Of a stretch of DNA of 16,714 nucleotides, positions 7,111 to 12,893 are shown one piece after another (the first letter of the stretch is position 1; each line of letters starts with the position of its first letter). Where the stretch lies: contig JBKJML010000002.1 of NCBI GenBank assembly GCA_046596415.1, positions 1 through 16,714 of the forward strand, in the 5' to 3' direction. A program made the position numbers and the translations under genes. Source of the DNA: JBKJML01 sp046596415 (GTDB lineage: Bacteria; Actinomycetota; Thermoleophilia; Gaiellales; Gaiellaceae). Below the pieces are notes generated by a model, which was given only the letters and a program-made list of their open reading frames with translations, was not told where the DNA came from and made no database searches.

Positions 7111-8382
7111 GTGCGGCCGGTGAGGGTCTTTGCACGCCTGTTCCGCCTCATCTGGGGAGGCGACGTCGACCCGGCGCTGCGGCCCGTGCTCGCGACCGGC
7201 CTCACCGGAGCGGTCGCTTTCTCGACCGGCTGGTCGTTCATGGGCATCTGGGCGATCAAGGAGCTCGGCGCCGAGGCGTCGCAGCTCGGGATCGCCTTCC
7301 TCTTCGGGGCGATCCTGGCCGCCGGCTCCGGCTACCTCGGCGGCCATCTCTCGGACTACTGGGGCCGACGGCCGCTGATCCTCGCCGGTTCGGGCGGGAT
7401 GGCGCTGTACATGCTGCTGTTCATCCCGGTCGGCCACAACGTCCTGCTCGGGCTCGGCCTGCTCGCGACCGCGGGCATCTTCTCGTTCGGCGGCTCGTCG
7501 ACGCAGGCGATGATCGCCGACCTTGTCCCGCCGGAGCGGCGCGAGAGCGCCTATGCCTCCGTGCGCGTCGCCCAGAACCTCGGCGTCACGATGGGGCCAC
7601 CGCTCGGCAGCCTGCTGCTCCTCATCGGCAGCTGGGATCTCCTCTTTGCCGGCGTGGCCGCTCTCTCGACCGTCAGCTTCACCTTCGCGTACCGCTACCT
7701 GCCGTCGGGCGGCGCCTACGCGCCGGAGTCGCCCCCGGAGCGCAGCTCGTTCAGCGTCATTCGCCAGGATCGGGCGTTCCAGATCTACATGGTCTCCGGC
7801 ATCCTTGCCCAGCTCGTCTACGTCGCCTACGAGACGGTGCTGCCGATCTCGCTCGTCGACACCCACGGGCTCTCACCGTCGACCTGGGGCTTTCTACTCG
7901 TCGTCAACCCTGCGATGGTGACGATCTTCCAGCTGCGCCTGACCAGGCGCGTGGAGCACATCGGGCCGGCGAAGAAGCTCGTCGCTGCGATGCTCTTGAT
8001 GGGGCTGCCGTTTCTGTTTCTCTCCCTCAGCTCGGCGATTCCGGTGGTGCTCGTCGTGATCTTCATCTTCGTGATCGGCGAGATGCTCTGGGTGCCCACC
8101 TCGCAGTCGGTGATCGCGGGGCTCGCACCCGCCGACGTTCGTGGCGCCTACATGGGCGCGTTCGGCTCCACCGGGGCGGCCGGGTTCGCGCTCGCGCCGT
8201 TCATCGGGCTCCAGATTCGCGATGGAGGCGGTGACACGGCCATGTGGGCGTTCTTCGCCGTCGCCTCGATCGTCGCGGCGGTCACCGGCGCGATCGCATG
8301 CCGTGCGGCGCTCGAGCGCCGCGCCGATCTCGTCACGGCTGCGGCTGAGGCAGCCCCGGACGCGCTGCCGGCGACCTCCTGA
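7111..8382 (+). CDS. MFS transporter
   Basis: Predicted secondary transporter of the inner membrane, most likely a proton-coupled exporter of small molecules. GTG at 7111 starts a 423-residue protein, the usual length for a 12-helix MFS member. About 12 hydrophobic segments can be read from residue 26 on. MFS motif A (GGHLSDYWGRR) is at 77-87, in the loop between helices 2 and 3. The first 20 residues are basic (VFARLFRLIWGG), giving a cytoplasmic N-terminus. Its last 50 bp overlap the 3' end of the convergent MFS gene. The dyad over its promoter suggests ligand-induced expression. Substrate cannot be told from sequence. Confidence 0.92.
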   Translation: MRPVRVFARLFRLIWGGDVDPALRPVLATGLTGAVAFSTGWSFMGIWAIKELGAEASQLGIAFLFGAILAAGSGYLGGHLSDYWGRRPLILAGSGGMALYMLLFIPVGHNVLLGLGLLATAGIFSFGGSSTQAMIADLVPPERRESAYASVRVAQNLGVTMGPPLGSLLLLIGSWDLLFAGVAALSTVSFTFAYRYLPSGGAYAPESPPERSSFSVIRQDRAFQIYMVSGILAQLVYVAYETVLPISLVDTHGLSPSTWGFLLVVNPAMVTIFQLRLTRRVEHIGPAKKLVAAMLLMGLPFLFLSLSSAIPVVLVVIFIFVIGEMLWVPTSQSVIAGLAPADVRGAYMGAFGSTGAAGFALAPFIGLQIRDGGGDTAMWAFFAVASIVAAVTGAIACRAALERRADLVTAAAEAAPDALPATS

Positions 8383-9487
8383 GCAGCGCGAGCGTCAGCG
8401 CGCAGAGCGCCGCTGAGATCGCATAGGGCAACCAGTCGCCGGCCGCTCCGGCGAGCGCGCCGCCCACCGAGGGGCCGCCGAGGTTTCCGAGCGCCCACGC
8501 CGAGTTCATCACTCCGAAGGCGAGCCCCTGTGGCAGCCTCGCCTGCTCGGCGCCGTCGGCGGTGAGCGCCATCCCAGGCGTATAGAGGGCCCCGTACGTG
8601 ACACCGGCGAGCGCGACGAAGGCAACCGTCGCGACGGGGCTCGAGAACAGCGCAAAACCGGTCGCGGTGACGACCGAGCCGCCGAGTGCGAGACGAAGCG
8701 GGAGGAGACGGCCGCACCGGTCGGAGAAGCGCCCGATCAGCGGGTTGATGAACGACTCCGTGAGACCGGCGGTGAGGAAGACGGCGCCGATTGCGAGCGG
8801 CGCGAAACCGTGCGCGTCGAGCGAGAGCGGGATCAGCACCGTCATGACGCCGAAGAGGGCGGCAGGTAGTGCGTTGAGCCAGAGCCCCGCGACGAAGCGT
8901 GGCTCGCGGGCCACCCTGCCGATCGCACCGCGCTCGTAGGGCTCCGGCGGCAGTTCGGGGCCGGTCGTCGCCCACGCGGCGAGCAGCAGGCCAACCGAGC
9001 CGACGACGATGAAGGACGGCCGCGGGCCGAGCACCTCGGCGATGCCTCCGAACATCGGGCCGACCAGGGCGCCGAAGACGGCGACGCCGAACACCACCCC
9101 GAGCAGCTCTCCGCGCCGCTCGCGTGGGGCCGAGATGACGACCCACGAGAGGGCGCCGGCCCACGTGATCGCACTCGAAAGACCCTGGACGAAACGTGCG
9201 AGACCAAGGAGGGGCGCCGAGTCGGCGAGCGCGAAGGCAAAGCCACCGGCCGCGAAGAGGAGCAGGCCGATGATGACGGCGCGCCTGGGGCCGAGCCGGG
9301 AGGCAACCAGGCCGCCGGGGATGCCGCCGACCAGAGCGCCCGCGCCGAACGAGCCCACCAGGAGGCCCGCCTCGCCCTTCGAGAGGTCGAACGCCTCCGT
9401 GTACACCGGCACCAGTGGCCCGAGCGCACCGTAGAGCAGGACGTCCAGGAAGACGATCGCGCTGACGAGGACGAGGAGGCGGCGCAT
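8333..9487 (-). CDS. MFS transporter, DHA1-like drug exporter
   Basis: Predicted 12-helix proton antiporter, 384 residues. The ATG at 9487 is needed because helix 1 begins at residue 4. Helix 1 reads VFLDVLLYGALGPLVPVY with an acidic D15, the pattern seen in vesicular amine and bacterial DHA1 multidrug transporters. Motif A is GGLVASRLGPRR at 58-69; a second motif A-like GRFSDRCGR appears in the mid-protein half. There is no Shine-Dalgarno sequence: the start codon lies 8 nt beyond the T-tract of the last small-RNA copy, so its mRNA may arise by read-through of that RNA's terminator. Its last 50 bp overlap the other MFS gene. Family is sure; substrate unknown. Confidence 0.92.
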   Translation of the reverse strand: MRRLLVLVSAIVFLDVLLYGALGPLVPVYTEAFDLSKGEAGLLVGSFGAGALVGGIPGGLVASRLGPRRAVIIGLLLFAAGGFAFALADSAPLLGLARFVQGLSSAITWAGALSWVVISAPRERRGELLGVVFGVAVFGALVGPMFGGIAEVLGPRPSFIVVGSVGLLLAAWATTGPELPPEPYERGAIGRVAREPRFVAGLWLNALPAALFGVMTVLIPLSLDAHGFAPLAIGAVFLTAGLTESFINPLIGRFSDRCGRLLPLRLALGGSVVTATGFALFSSPVATVAFVALAGVTYGALYTPGMALTADGAEQARLPQGLAFGVMNSAWALGNLGGPSVGGALAGAAGDWLPYAISAALCALTLALLRRSPAARPGLPQPQP

Positions 9488-9495
9488 ACGGGACC

Positions 9496-9607
9496 AAAAA
9501 AATTCACCGAGTCGGTGTCCCTTTCGTCCATCGCCCCCGTTGATCTTCGGCTTCCGCCTACGACCCTCGAGTGCGACTTCGACCTACTCGGGCTCCGTGC
9601 TCGGTGC
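9496..9607 (-). ncRNA. Small structured RNA, copy 1 (112 nt), next to the MFS gene
   Basis: Predicted transcript starts at G9607, 8 nt from the -10, and ends in AAUUUUUUU (U-run 9502-9496). The ends pair: 9599-9606 with 9505-9512, seven of eight pairs kept. The internal hairpin at 9549-9558 reads GGC-GGAA-GCC on this strand, a GNRA loop. Near the 3' end CACCG-ACT-CGGTG can form an alternative terminator hairpin that copies 2 and 3 form less well. The RNA ends 8 nt before the ATG at 9487, so it could act as a leader or attenuator for that gene. Family not recognised. Confidence 0.7.
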
Positions 9608-9614
9608 AAGAGCA

Positions 9615-9643
9615 AACCTAGGGGCGTGGGGGAGGAAGGTCAA
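9615..9643 (-). promoter_or_regulatory. Promoter of RNA copy 1
   Basis: On the minus strand: TTGACC (9643-9638), 17-nt spacer, TAGGTT (9620-9615). A dyad CGCAAAGAGCG (9674-9664) lies 20 nt upstream of the -35. The spacer sequence differs from the other copies while both boxes and the 17-nt length are kept. Confidence 0.75.
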
Positions 9644-9731
9644 GGCCTCCAGGAGAAGTTCTTCGCTCTTTGCGGAGAAATGATTCTCGCGCCCTGGTGG
9701 CGCCTCGAAGGGCGCCGGACAGTGCGGGACC

Positions 9732-9843
9732 AAAAAAATTCACCGAGCCGGGTGCGCTTTCGTCCTCCGCCCCGACGAACCTTCGCCTTGCGGCTACGGC
9801 CTACCGGAGTGGGATCGACCTACTCGCGTCCCGTGCTCGGTGC
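9732..9843 (-). ncRNA. Small structured RNA, copy 2 (112 nt)
   Basis: Starts at G9843 and ends in the U-run 9738-9732. CACCGAGC (9842-9835) pairs perfectly with GCTCGGTG (9748-9741), which directly precedes AAUUUUUUU, so the closing stem doubles as the terminator stem. The internal hairpin at 9785-9794 reads GCC-GCAA-GGC, a GNRA loop. A second hairpin UUCGUC/GACGAA holds a G-rich loop GGGGCGGAG. One base separates it from copy 3 across 112 nt. No open reading frame of note. Confidence 0.75.
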
Positions 9844-9850
9844 AAGAGGA

Positions 9851-9879
9851 AACCTAGGGGCTGGGGAGTGCTGGGTCAA
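9851..9879 (-). promoter_or_regulatory. Promoter of RNA copy 2
   Basis: On the minus strand: TTGACC (9879-9874), 17-nt spacer, TAGGTT (9856-9851), with the dyad-like CGCAAATAGCG (9911-9901) 21 nt upstream of the -35. Confidence 0.75.
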
Positions 9880-9969
9880 GGGGCTCAGATGACGATTTCG
9901 CGCTATTTGCGGAGAATGTCTCTTGAGCGATCCTGATTGCCTCGAATCGCTCACGCTCTGGCCCGGACC

Positions 9970-10081
9970 AAAAAAATTCACCGAGCCGGGTGCGCTTTCG
10001 TCCTCCGCCCCGACGAGCCTTCGCCTTGCGGCTACGGCCTACCGGAGTGGGATCGACCTACTCGCGTCCCGTGCTCGGTGC
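9970..10081 (-). ncRNA. Small structured RNA, copy 3 (112 nt)
   Basis: Starts at G10081 and ends in the U-run 9976-9970. Closing stem 10073-10080 with 9979-9986 is a perfect 8 bp next to the U-run. GNRA hairpin GCC-GCAA-GGC at 10023-10032. Identical to copy 2 except one base (in the GACGAG/GACGAA segment), which weakens the outer pair of the G-rich hairpin. Confidence 0.75.
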
Positions 10082-10088
10082 AAGAGGA

Positions 10089-10117
10089 AACCTAGAGCCA
10101 CTGGCAGCTCGGGTCAA
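10089..10117 (-). promoter_or_regulatory. Promoter of RNA copy 3
   Basis: On the minus strand: TTGACC (10117-10112), 17-nt spacer, TAGGTT (10094-10089). The upstream dyad CGCAATTTGCG (10148-10138) is here a palindrome around a central T and lies 20 nt from the -35. Confidence 0.75.
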
Positions 10118-10319
10118 GGGCTAAAAAGACGATTATCCGCAAATTGCGAACATTTCCTTTTGGGCCGCGTCGATTTGCAGGATCTGCCTTCTAATACAAA
10201 GGGATCGAGCGGCGCGCCGGAGCGCGGAAGTGGAATCTATGCTGCGCGGCCTGGCCCTGCAAGCCCTGTCGCGCAAAGCGAGTGGGGACAGTCCCTGGAC
10301 GCGGCCGGAGAGGAGAGGC

Positions 10320-11087
10320 ATGGAGCAGCGACTGAGCGGGCGTCACGTCGTCGTCACAGGCGCCGGCACCGGGATCGGCCGGGCGATTGCGGAGCGGCTC
10401 GCGGCCGAGGGGGCGGCGCTGACACTCGTCGCGCGAACGCGGGAACGGCTCGAGGTGACGGCCGCTTCGATCGGTGGCGGCACGGTCGCGCCCGCCGACA
10501 TCCGAGACCGGGAGCAGGTCGAGAGCGCCTTCGACGCCGGCGTCCTCGCCAGCGGGCCGATCCATGCGCTCGTTTCGGCGAGCGGCGTCGGCGGTCCGAA
10601 TACCGACGGGCCCGGCGAGCGCTTCGAGGATCTCGTCGCAACGAACCTCACCGGAACCTACTGGTGCGTCCGGGCCGCGCAGCGACGCCTCGCGCCCGGA
10701 CCGGAGGCGCGCCATCTGATCCTCGTGGCGTCGATCCTCGCCCGGATCGGCGTCGCCGGGTACACCGGCTACTGCGCCTCCAAGGCGGGGCTGCTCGGGC
10801 TCGTGCGCGCGCTCGCGGCCGAGCTCGCCGCCGAGAACGTGCAGGCGAACGCGATCTGCCCCGGCTGGGTCGACACGGACATGGCCTGGGAAGGGATCGA
10901 CGGCCTGGCGACCGCGATCGGCGGTACGCGCGACGACGCCTACGCGGTGGCGATGCGAGACGTGCCACTCGCTCGCATGTCGCAGCCGGAGGACATCGCC
11001 GGCACCGTTGCCTGGCTGCTCTCGCCCGACGCGCGGGGCGTCACCGGCCAGGCGATCGACCAGAACGGCGGCGCGTTCATGAGCTAG
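10320..11087 (+). CDS. Short-chain dehydrogenase/reductase (SDR), FabG-like
   Basis: NAD(P)-dependent oxidoreductase of the classical SDR family, cytoplasmic, 255 residues. ATG at 10320 is preceded by AGGAGAGG, a strong ribosome-binding site; frames starting further upstream run into the repeat region. The Rossmann nucleotide motif is TGAGTGIGR at 13-21, the usual NNAG is replaced by SASG, and the catalytic set S138, Y151 and K155 (YCASK) is complete. The C-terminal part has the PLARMSQPEDIAGTVAWLLS and VTGQAIDQNGG segments typical of 3-oxoacyl-ACP-reductase-like members. It is convergent with the permease gene and separated from it by a long hairpin. Annotation beyond SDR is unsafe because this family covers many substrates. 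Confidence 0.93.
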   Translation: MEQRLSGRHVVVTGAGTGIGRAIAERLAAEGAALTLVARTRERLEVTAASIGGGTVAPADIRDREQVESAFDAGVLASGPIHALVSASGVGGPNTDGPGERFEDLVATNLTGTYWCVRAAQRRLAPGPEARHLILVASILARIGVAGYTGYCASKAGLLGLVRALAAELAAENVQANAICPGWVDTDMAWEGIDGLATAIGGTRDDAYAVAMRDVPLARMSQPEDIAGTVAWLLSPDARGVTGQAIDQNGGAFMS

Positions 11088-11088
11088 A

Positions 11089-11126
11089 GGCTGAGGGAGG
11101 GGCGCGGGGGCGCCCCTCCCTCAGCC
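11089..11126. terminator. Perfect 17-bp hairpin between convergent SDR and permease genes
   Basis: GGCTGAGGGAGGGGCGC (11089-11105), loop GGGG, GCGCCCCTCCCTCAGCC (11110-11126): all 17 pairs match. It begins 2 bp after the SDR stop and lies 12 bp beyond the permease stop, so it can act on both strands. No T-run is present. Confidence 0.8.
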
Positions 11127-11138
11127 CGATCGACGAAG

Positions 11139-12731
11139 CTACGAAGCTTCGGGCCGCATGCCGGTCGCGGCCTCGATCTGAGCTTCCATCCGCTCGAGCT
11201 CTTCGTCCGTGCCCTGGCGCACGGGGCCTTTGAACCACTTCTTGGCCGACAACATGTACCAGCCGCCGAAGAGGACGAACGCGCCGAGGACGGTCAGCGG
11301 CGCGTAGTTGACGACGTTCCAGTTCAGCGGGACGTCGTTCCCGGGCACGCCCGCGGGCGTCACGGGGAGGATGAACACGATCGAGATCAGAACGACCCAG
11401 ATGATCGCCAGCGGGTCGATCCACTTGTAGTGCTTGCCGAGGCTCCAGGCGCCGGGCTCGAAGCGATCCTTCATCCGGTAGCGGAGGATCACCGGGAGGA
11501 TGAACGCGATGTAGAGACCGATCACCGCGATCGAGGTGCCGACGTAGTACCCGGCCAGGTTGTTCCAGTAGGTCGGGATCATCAGCAGCCAGGCGAGCAC
11601 GCCGATCGCGAGCACCGCGTAGTGCGGAACCCGCTTGGACGACAGCTGCCTCCAGTAGCGGTGACCGGGAACCGCCCCGTCACGCGAGAAGGCGAACATC
11701 ATCCGCGACGCTGAGGTGACCGACGCGACGAGGCAGAAGAACTGCGCGACGACCGCCACCGTCAGCAGCACCTCGGCCCAGCGTGTGCTCATCGAGGTCT
11801 CCCAGATGTAGGTGACCGCGTTGCCCACCGCATCGAGTGTCCCTTGCGTGTCCGGGATGGCGAACGTGACCGCGAGCACGAGCAGGAAGCCGAAGAAGAC
11901 CGAGACGACGACCGCCGCGATCATCCCGACCGCTGCGGCTCTTGACGCCGCGTGGGTCTCCTCGGCCATGTGCGCCGAGGCGTCGAAGCCCGTGATCGTG
12001 TACTGCGCCATCGTCAGCCCGATCGCGAACACGTAGAGGAACATGAAGCTACTCCAACTCGAGCCCGAAAAGCCCGAGTTGTTGATCGTCTCCCCGAAGA
12101 CGTACCCGATCGACTGATGCTGATCGGGAACGACCGTCAGCACGATCACGATGAACGCGACGCCGATCATGTGCCAGTACGCGGAGATCGTGTTCAGCAT
12201 CGCCGTAACCCTGACGTTGGCGAAGTTCAGGAGCACCGCCAGCAGCATCACGACCGAGAAGAACAGGAAGATCGACTTGCGGGTGTTCGGATAGTCGAAG
12301 AGCAGGTCGAACAGCGACGTGCCGAAGATCGCGAGCCCGTAGGCGATCGCTGCCGTGACGGCGATCTGGCCGAGCAGGTTGAACCAGCCCGTGAACCAGC
12401 CCCAGGCGGGGCTGCCGAGCTTGGAGGCCCAGTAGTAAAGGCCGCCGGCGGTCGGGAACGCCGAGGCGATCTCGGCCATCGAGAGGGCGACCACGGTGCT
12501 CATCAGGCCAACCAGGAGCCAGCCCCAGCTGACTGCGACCGGCCCGCCGTTGTTGAACGCGATGAAATACGAGGTCAGCGCGCCGGCGAGAACCGAGATG
12601 ATCGTGAAGGAGATGGCGAAGTTCTGGAAGCCACCCATGGCGCGAAAGAGCTCCTGCGCGTACCCCAGCTTGTGCAGGAGTTTTTCGTCGTCGTCCGTGT
12701 GGTAGGTGCCTTCTGGTGAAGCCGTGCTCAT
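11139..12731 (-). CDS. APC-family amino acid/polyamine permease
   Basis: Inner-membrane transporter of the amino acid-polyamine-organocation superfamily, 530 residues with about 12 hydrophobic segments. ATG at 12731 is preceded by GGGAGG 5 nt upstream; a longer form to 12797 would cover the promoter and is rejected. The start LGYAQELFRAMGGFQNFAIS and the first-helix region are typical of the GABA/amino-acid permease branch. TM-rich sequence runs from about residue 35 to 500, and both ends are hydrophilic. It is divergent from a gamma-glutamylpolyamine-synthetase-like gene, so uptake of putrescine, GABA or a related amine is the likely role; the exact substrate is inference from that context. 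Confidence 0.92.
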   Translation of the reverse strand: MSTASPEGTYHTDDDEKLLHKLGYAQELFRAMGGFQNFAISFTIISVLAGALTSYFIAFNNGGPVAVSWGWLLVGLMSTVVALSMAEIASAFPTAGGLYYWASKLGSPAWGWFTGWFNLLGQIAVTAAIAYGLAIFGTSLFDLLFDYPNTRKSIFLFFSVVMLLAVLLNFANVRVTAMLNTISAYWHMIGVAFIVIVLTVVPDQHQSIGYVFGETINNSGFSGSSWSSFMFLYVFAIGLTMAQYTITGFDASAHMAEETHAASRAAAVGMIAAVVVSVFFGFLLVLAVTFAIPDTQGTLDAVGNAVTYIWETSMSTRWAEVLLTVAVVAQFFCLVASVTSASRMMFAFSRDGAVPGHRYWRQLSSKRVPHYAVLAIGVLAWLLMIPTYWNNLAGYYVGTSIAVIGLYIAFILPVILRYRMKDRFEPGAWSLGKHYKWIDPLAIIWVVLISIVFILPVTPAGVPGNDVPLNWNVVNYAPLTVLGAFVLFGGWYMLSAKKWFKGPVRQGTDEELERMEAQIEAATGMRPEAS

Positions 12732-12767
12732 CGGACCTCCCTGTGGTGAGTCGAGCGAGTTGGCGCC

Positions 12768-12797
12768 ATTACCGCGCGCATCGGCAACCGGTGTCAA
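12768..12797 (-). promoter_or_regulatory. Promoter of the permease gene
   Basis: On the minus strand a perfect TTGACA (12797-12792), an 18-bp spacer and GGTAAT (12773-12768). The mRNA would start near 12761 and have a leader of about 30 nt carrying the GGGAGG ribosome-binding site. Confidence 0.6.
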
Positions 12798-12811
12798 GAG
12801 CCGACTGACAC
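12791..12811. promoter_or_regulatory. Dyad GTGTCA-N9-TGACAC over the permease -35
   Basis: GTGTCA (12791-12796) and TGACAC (12806-12811) are perfect 6-bp inverted arms 9 bp apart, and the left arm covers the -35 box of the permease promoter. A dimeric repressor bound here would block that promoter. Confidence 0.45.
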
Positions 12812-12837
12812 GAGCATGAGAACCGCAGCGGACGGAT

Positions 12838-12853
12838 ACGGGTTACAACCCGT
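12838..12853. promoter_or_regulatory. Perfect 16-bp dyad upstream of the glutamine-synthetase-like gene
   Basis: ACGGGTT-AC-AACCCGT is a perfect 7+7 dyad, 29 bp upstream of the -10 of the gene at 12894 and in the middle of the divergent region. It is a second, different candidate operator for the amine-utilisation genes. The regulator is not in the window. Confidence 0.5.
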
Positions 12854-12881
12854 GTCGTGGCCTCGCATCGGGCGGCGGCAT

Positions 12882-12887
12882 TAGGAT
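12882..12887 (+). promoter_or_regulatory. Candidate leaderless -10 box of the gene at 12894
   Basis: TAGGAT ends 6 nt before the ATG; no Shine-Dalgarno sequence is present, which fits a leaderless mRNA. Confidence 0.45.
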
Positions 12888-12893
12888 CGCTGC

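Larger units (their letters stand above)
9491..10148 (-). repeat. Three tandem repeats (period 236-238 bp), each a promoter plus structured RNA unit
   Basis: Units start at 9491, 9727 and 9965 (each GGACC then seven A). In each, about 128 bp are conserved, followed by about 105 bp that share only short blocks at fixed spacing: GGTCAA and CGC-N5-GCG. Units 2 and 3 differ at only one base over the 112-bp RNA body, while unit 1 differs at roughly a quarter of positions without net length change across the central 81 bp. The long gap between the MFS gene (9487) and the SDR gene (10320) is explained by these repeats. Open frames across them are repeat translations, not genes. Confidence 0.9.

Noticed and set aside
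8148..9497. 449-codon minus-strand frame overlapping the MFS exporter
   Set aside because: Arg/Pro-rich shadow in another frame of the clear 384-residue MFS protein.
9515..9936. Open frames of 125 and 88 codons across the repeat region
   Set aside because: They read through the tandem repeats; their shared peptide (KKFTEPGALSS...) is only the repeat translated on the plus strand, and they lie antisense to the predicted RNAs.
9491..10148. Repeats as a CRISPR array or insertion sequence
   Set aside because: Units are about 237 bp with 112-bp conserved bodies, no short repeat/spacer pattern, no transposase, no terminal inverted repeats or target duplications.
9491..10148. Plus-strand orientation of the repeated RNA
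   Set aside because: Stem pairings work on both strands, with one U-G pair favouring plus, but the -35/-10 boxes, GNRA loops and terminal U-run exist only on the minus strand.
9923..11233. 436-codon plus-strand frame
   Set aside because: It crosses repeat copy 3 and then runs out of frame through the SDR gene, whose domains and ribosome-binding site are clear; the product is Arg-rich low-complexity typical of shadow frames in GC-rich DNA.
11952..12719. 255-codon plus-strand frame within the permease gene
   Set aside because: His/Arg/Asp-rich antisense shadow of the hydrophobic permease frame.
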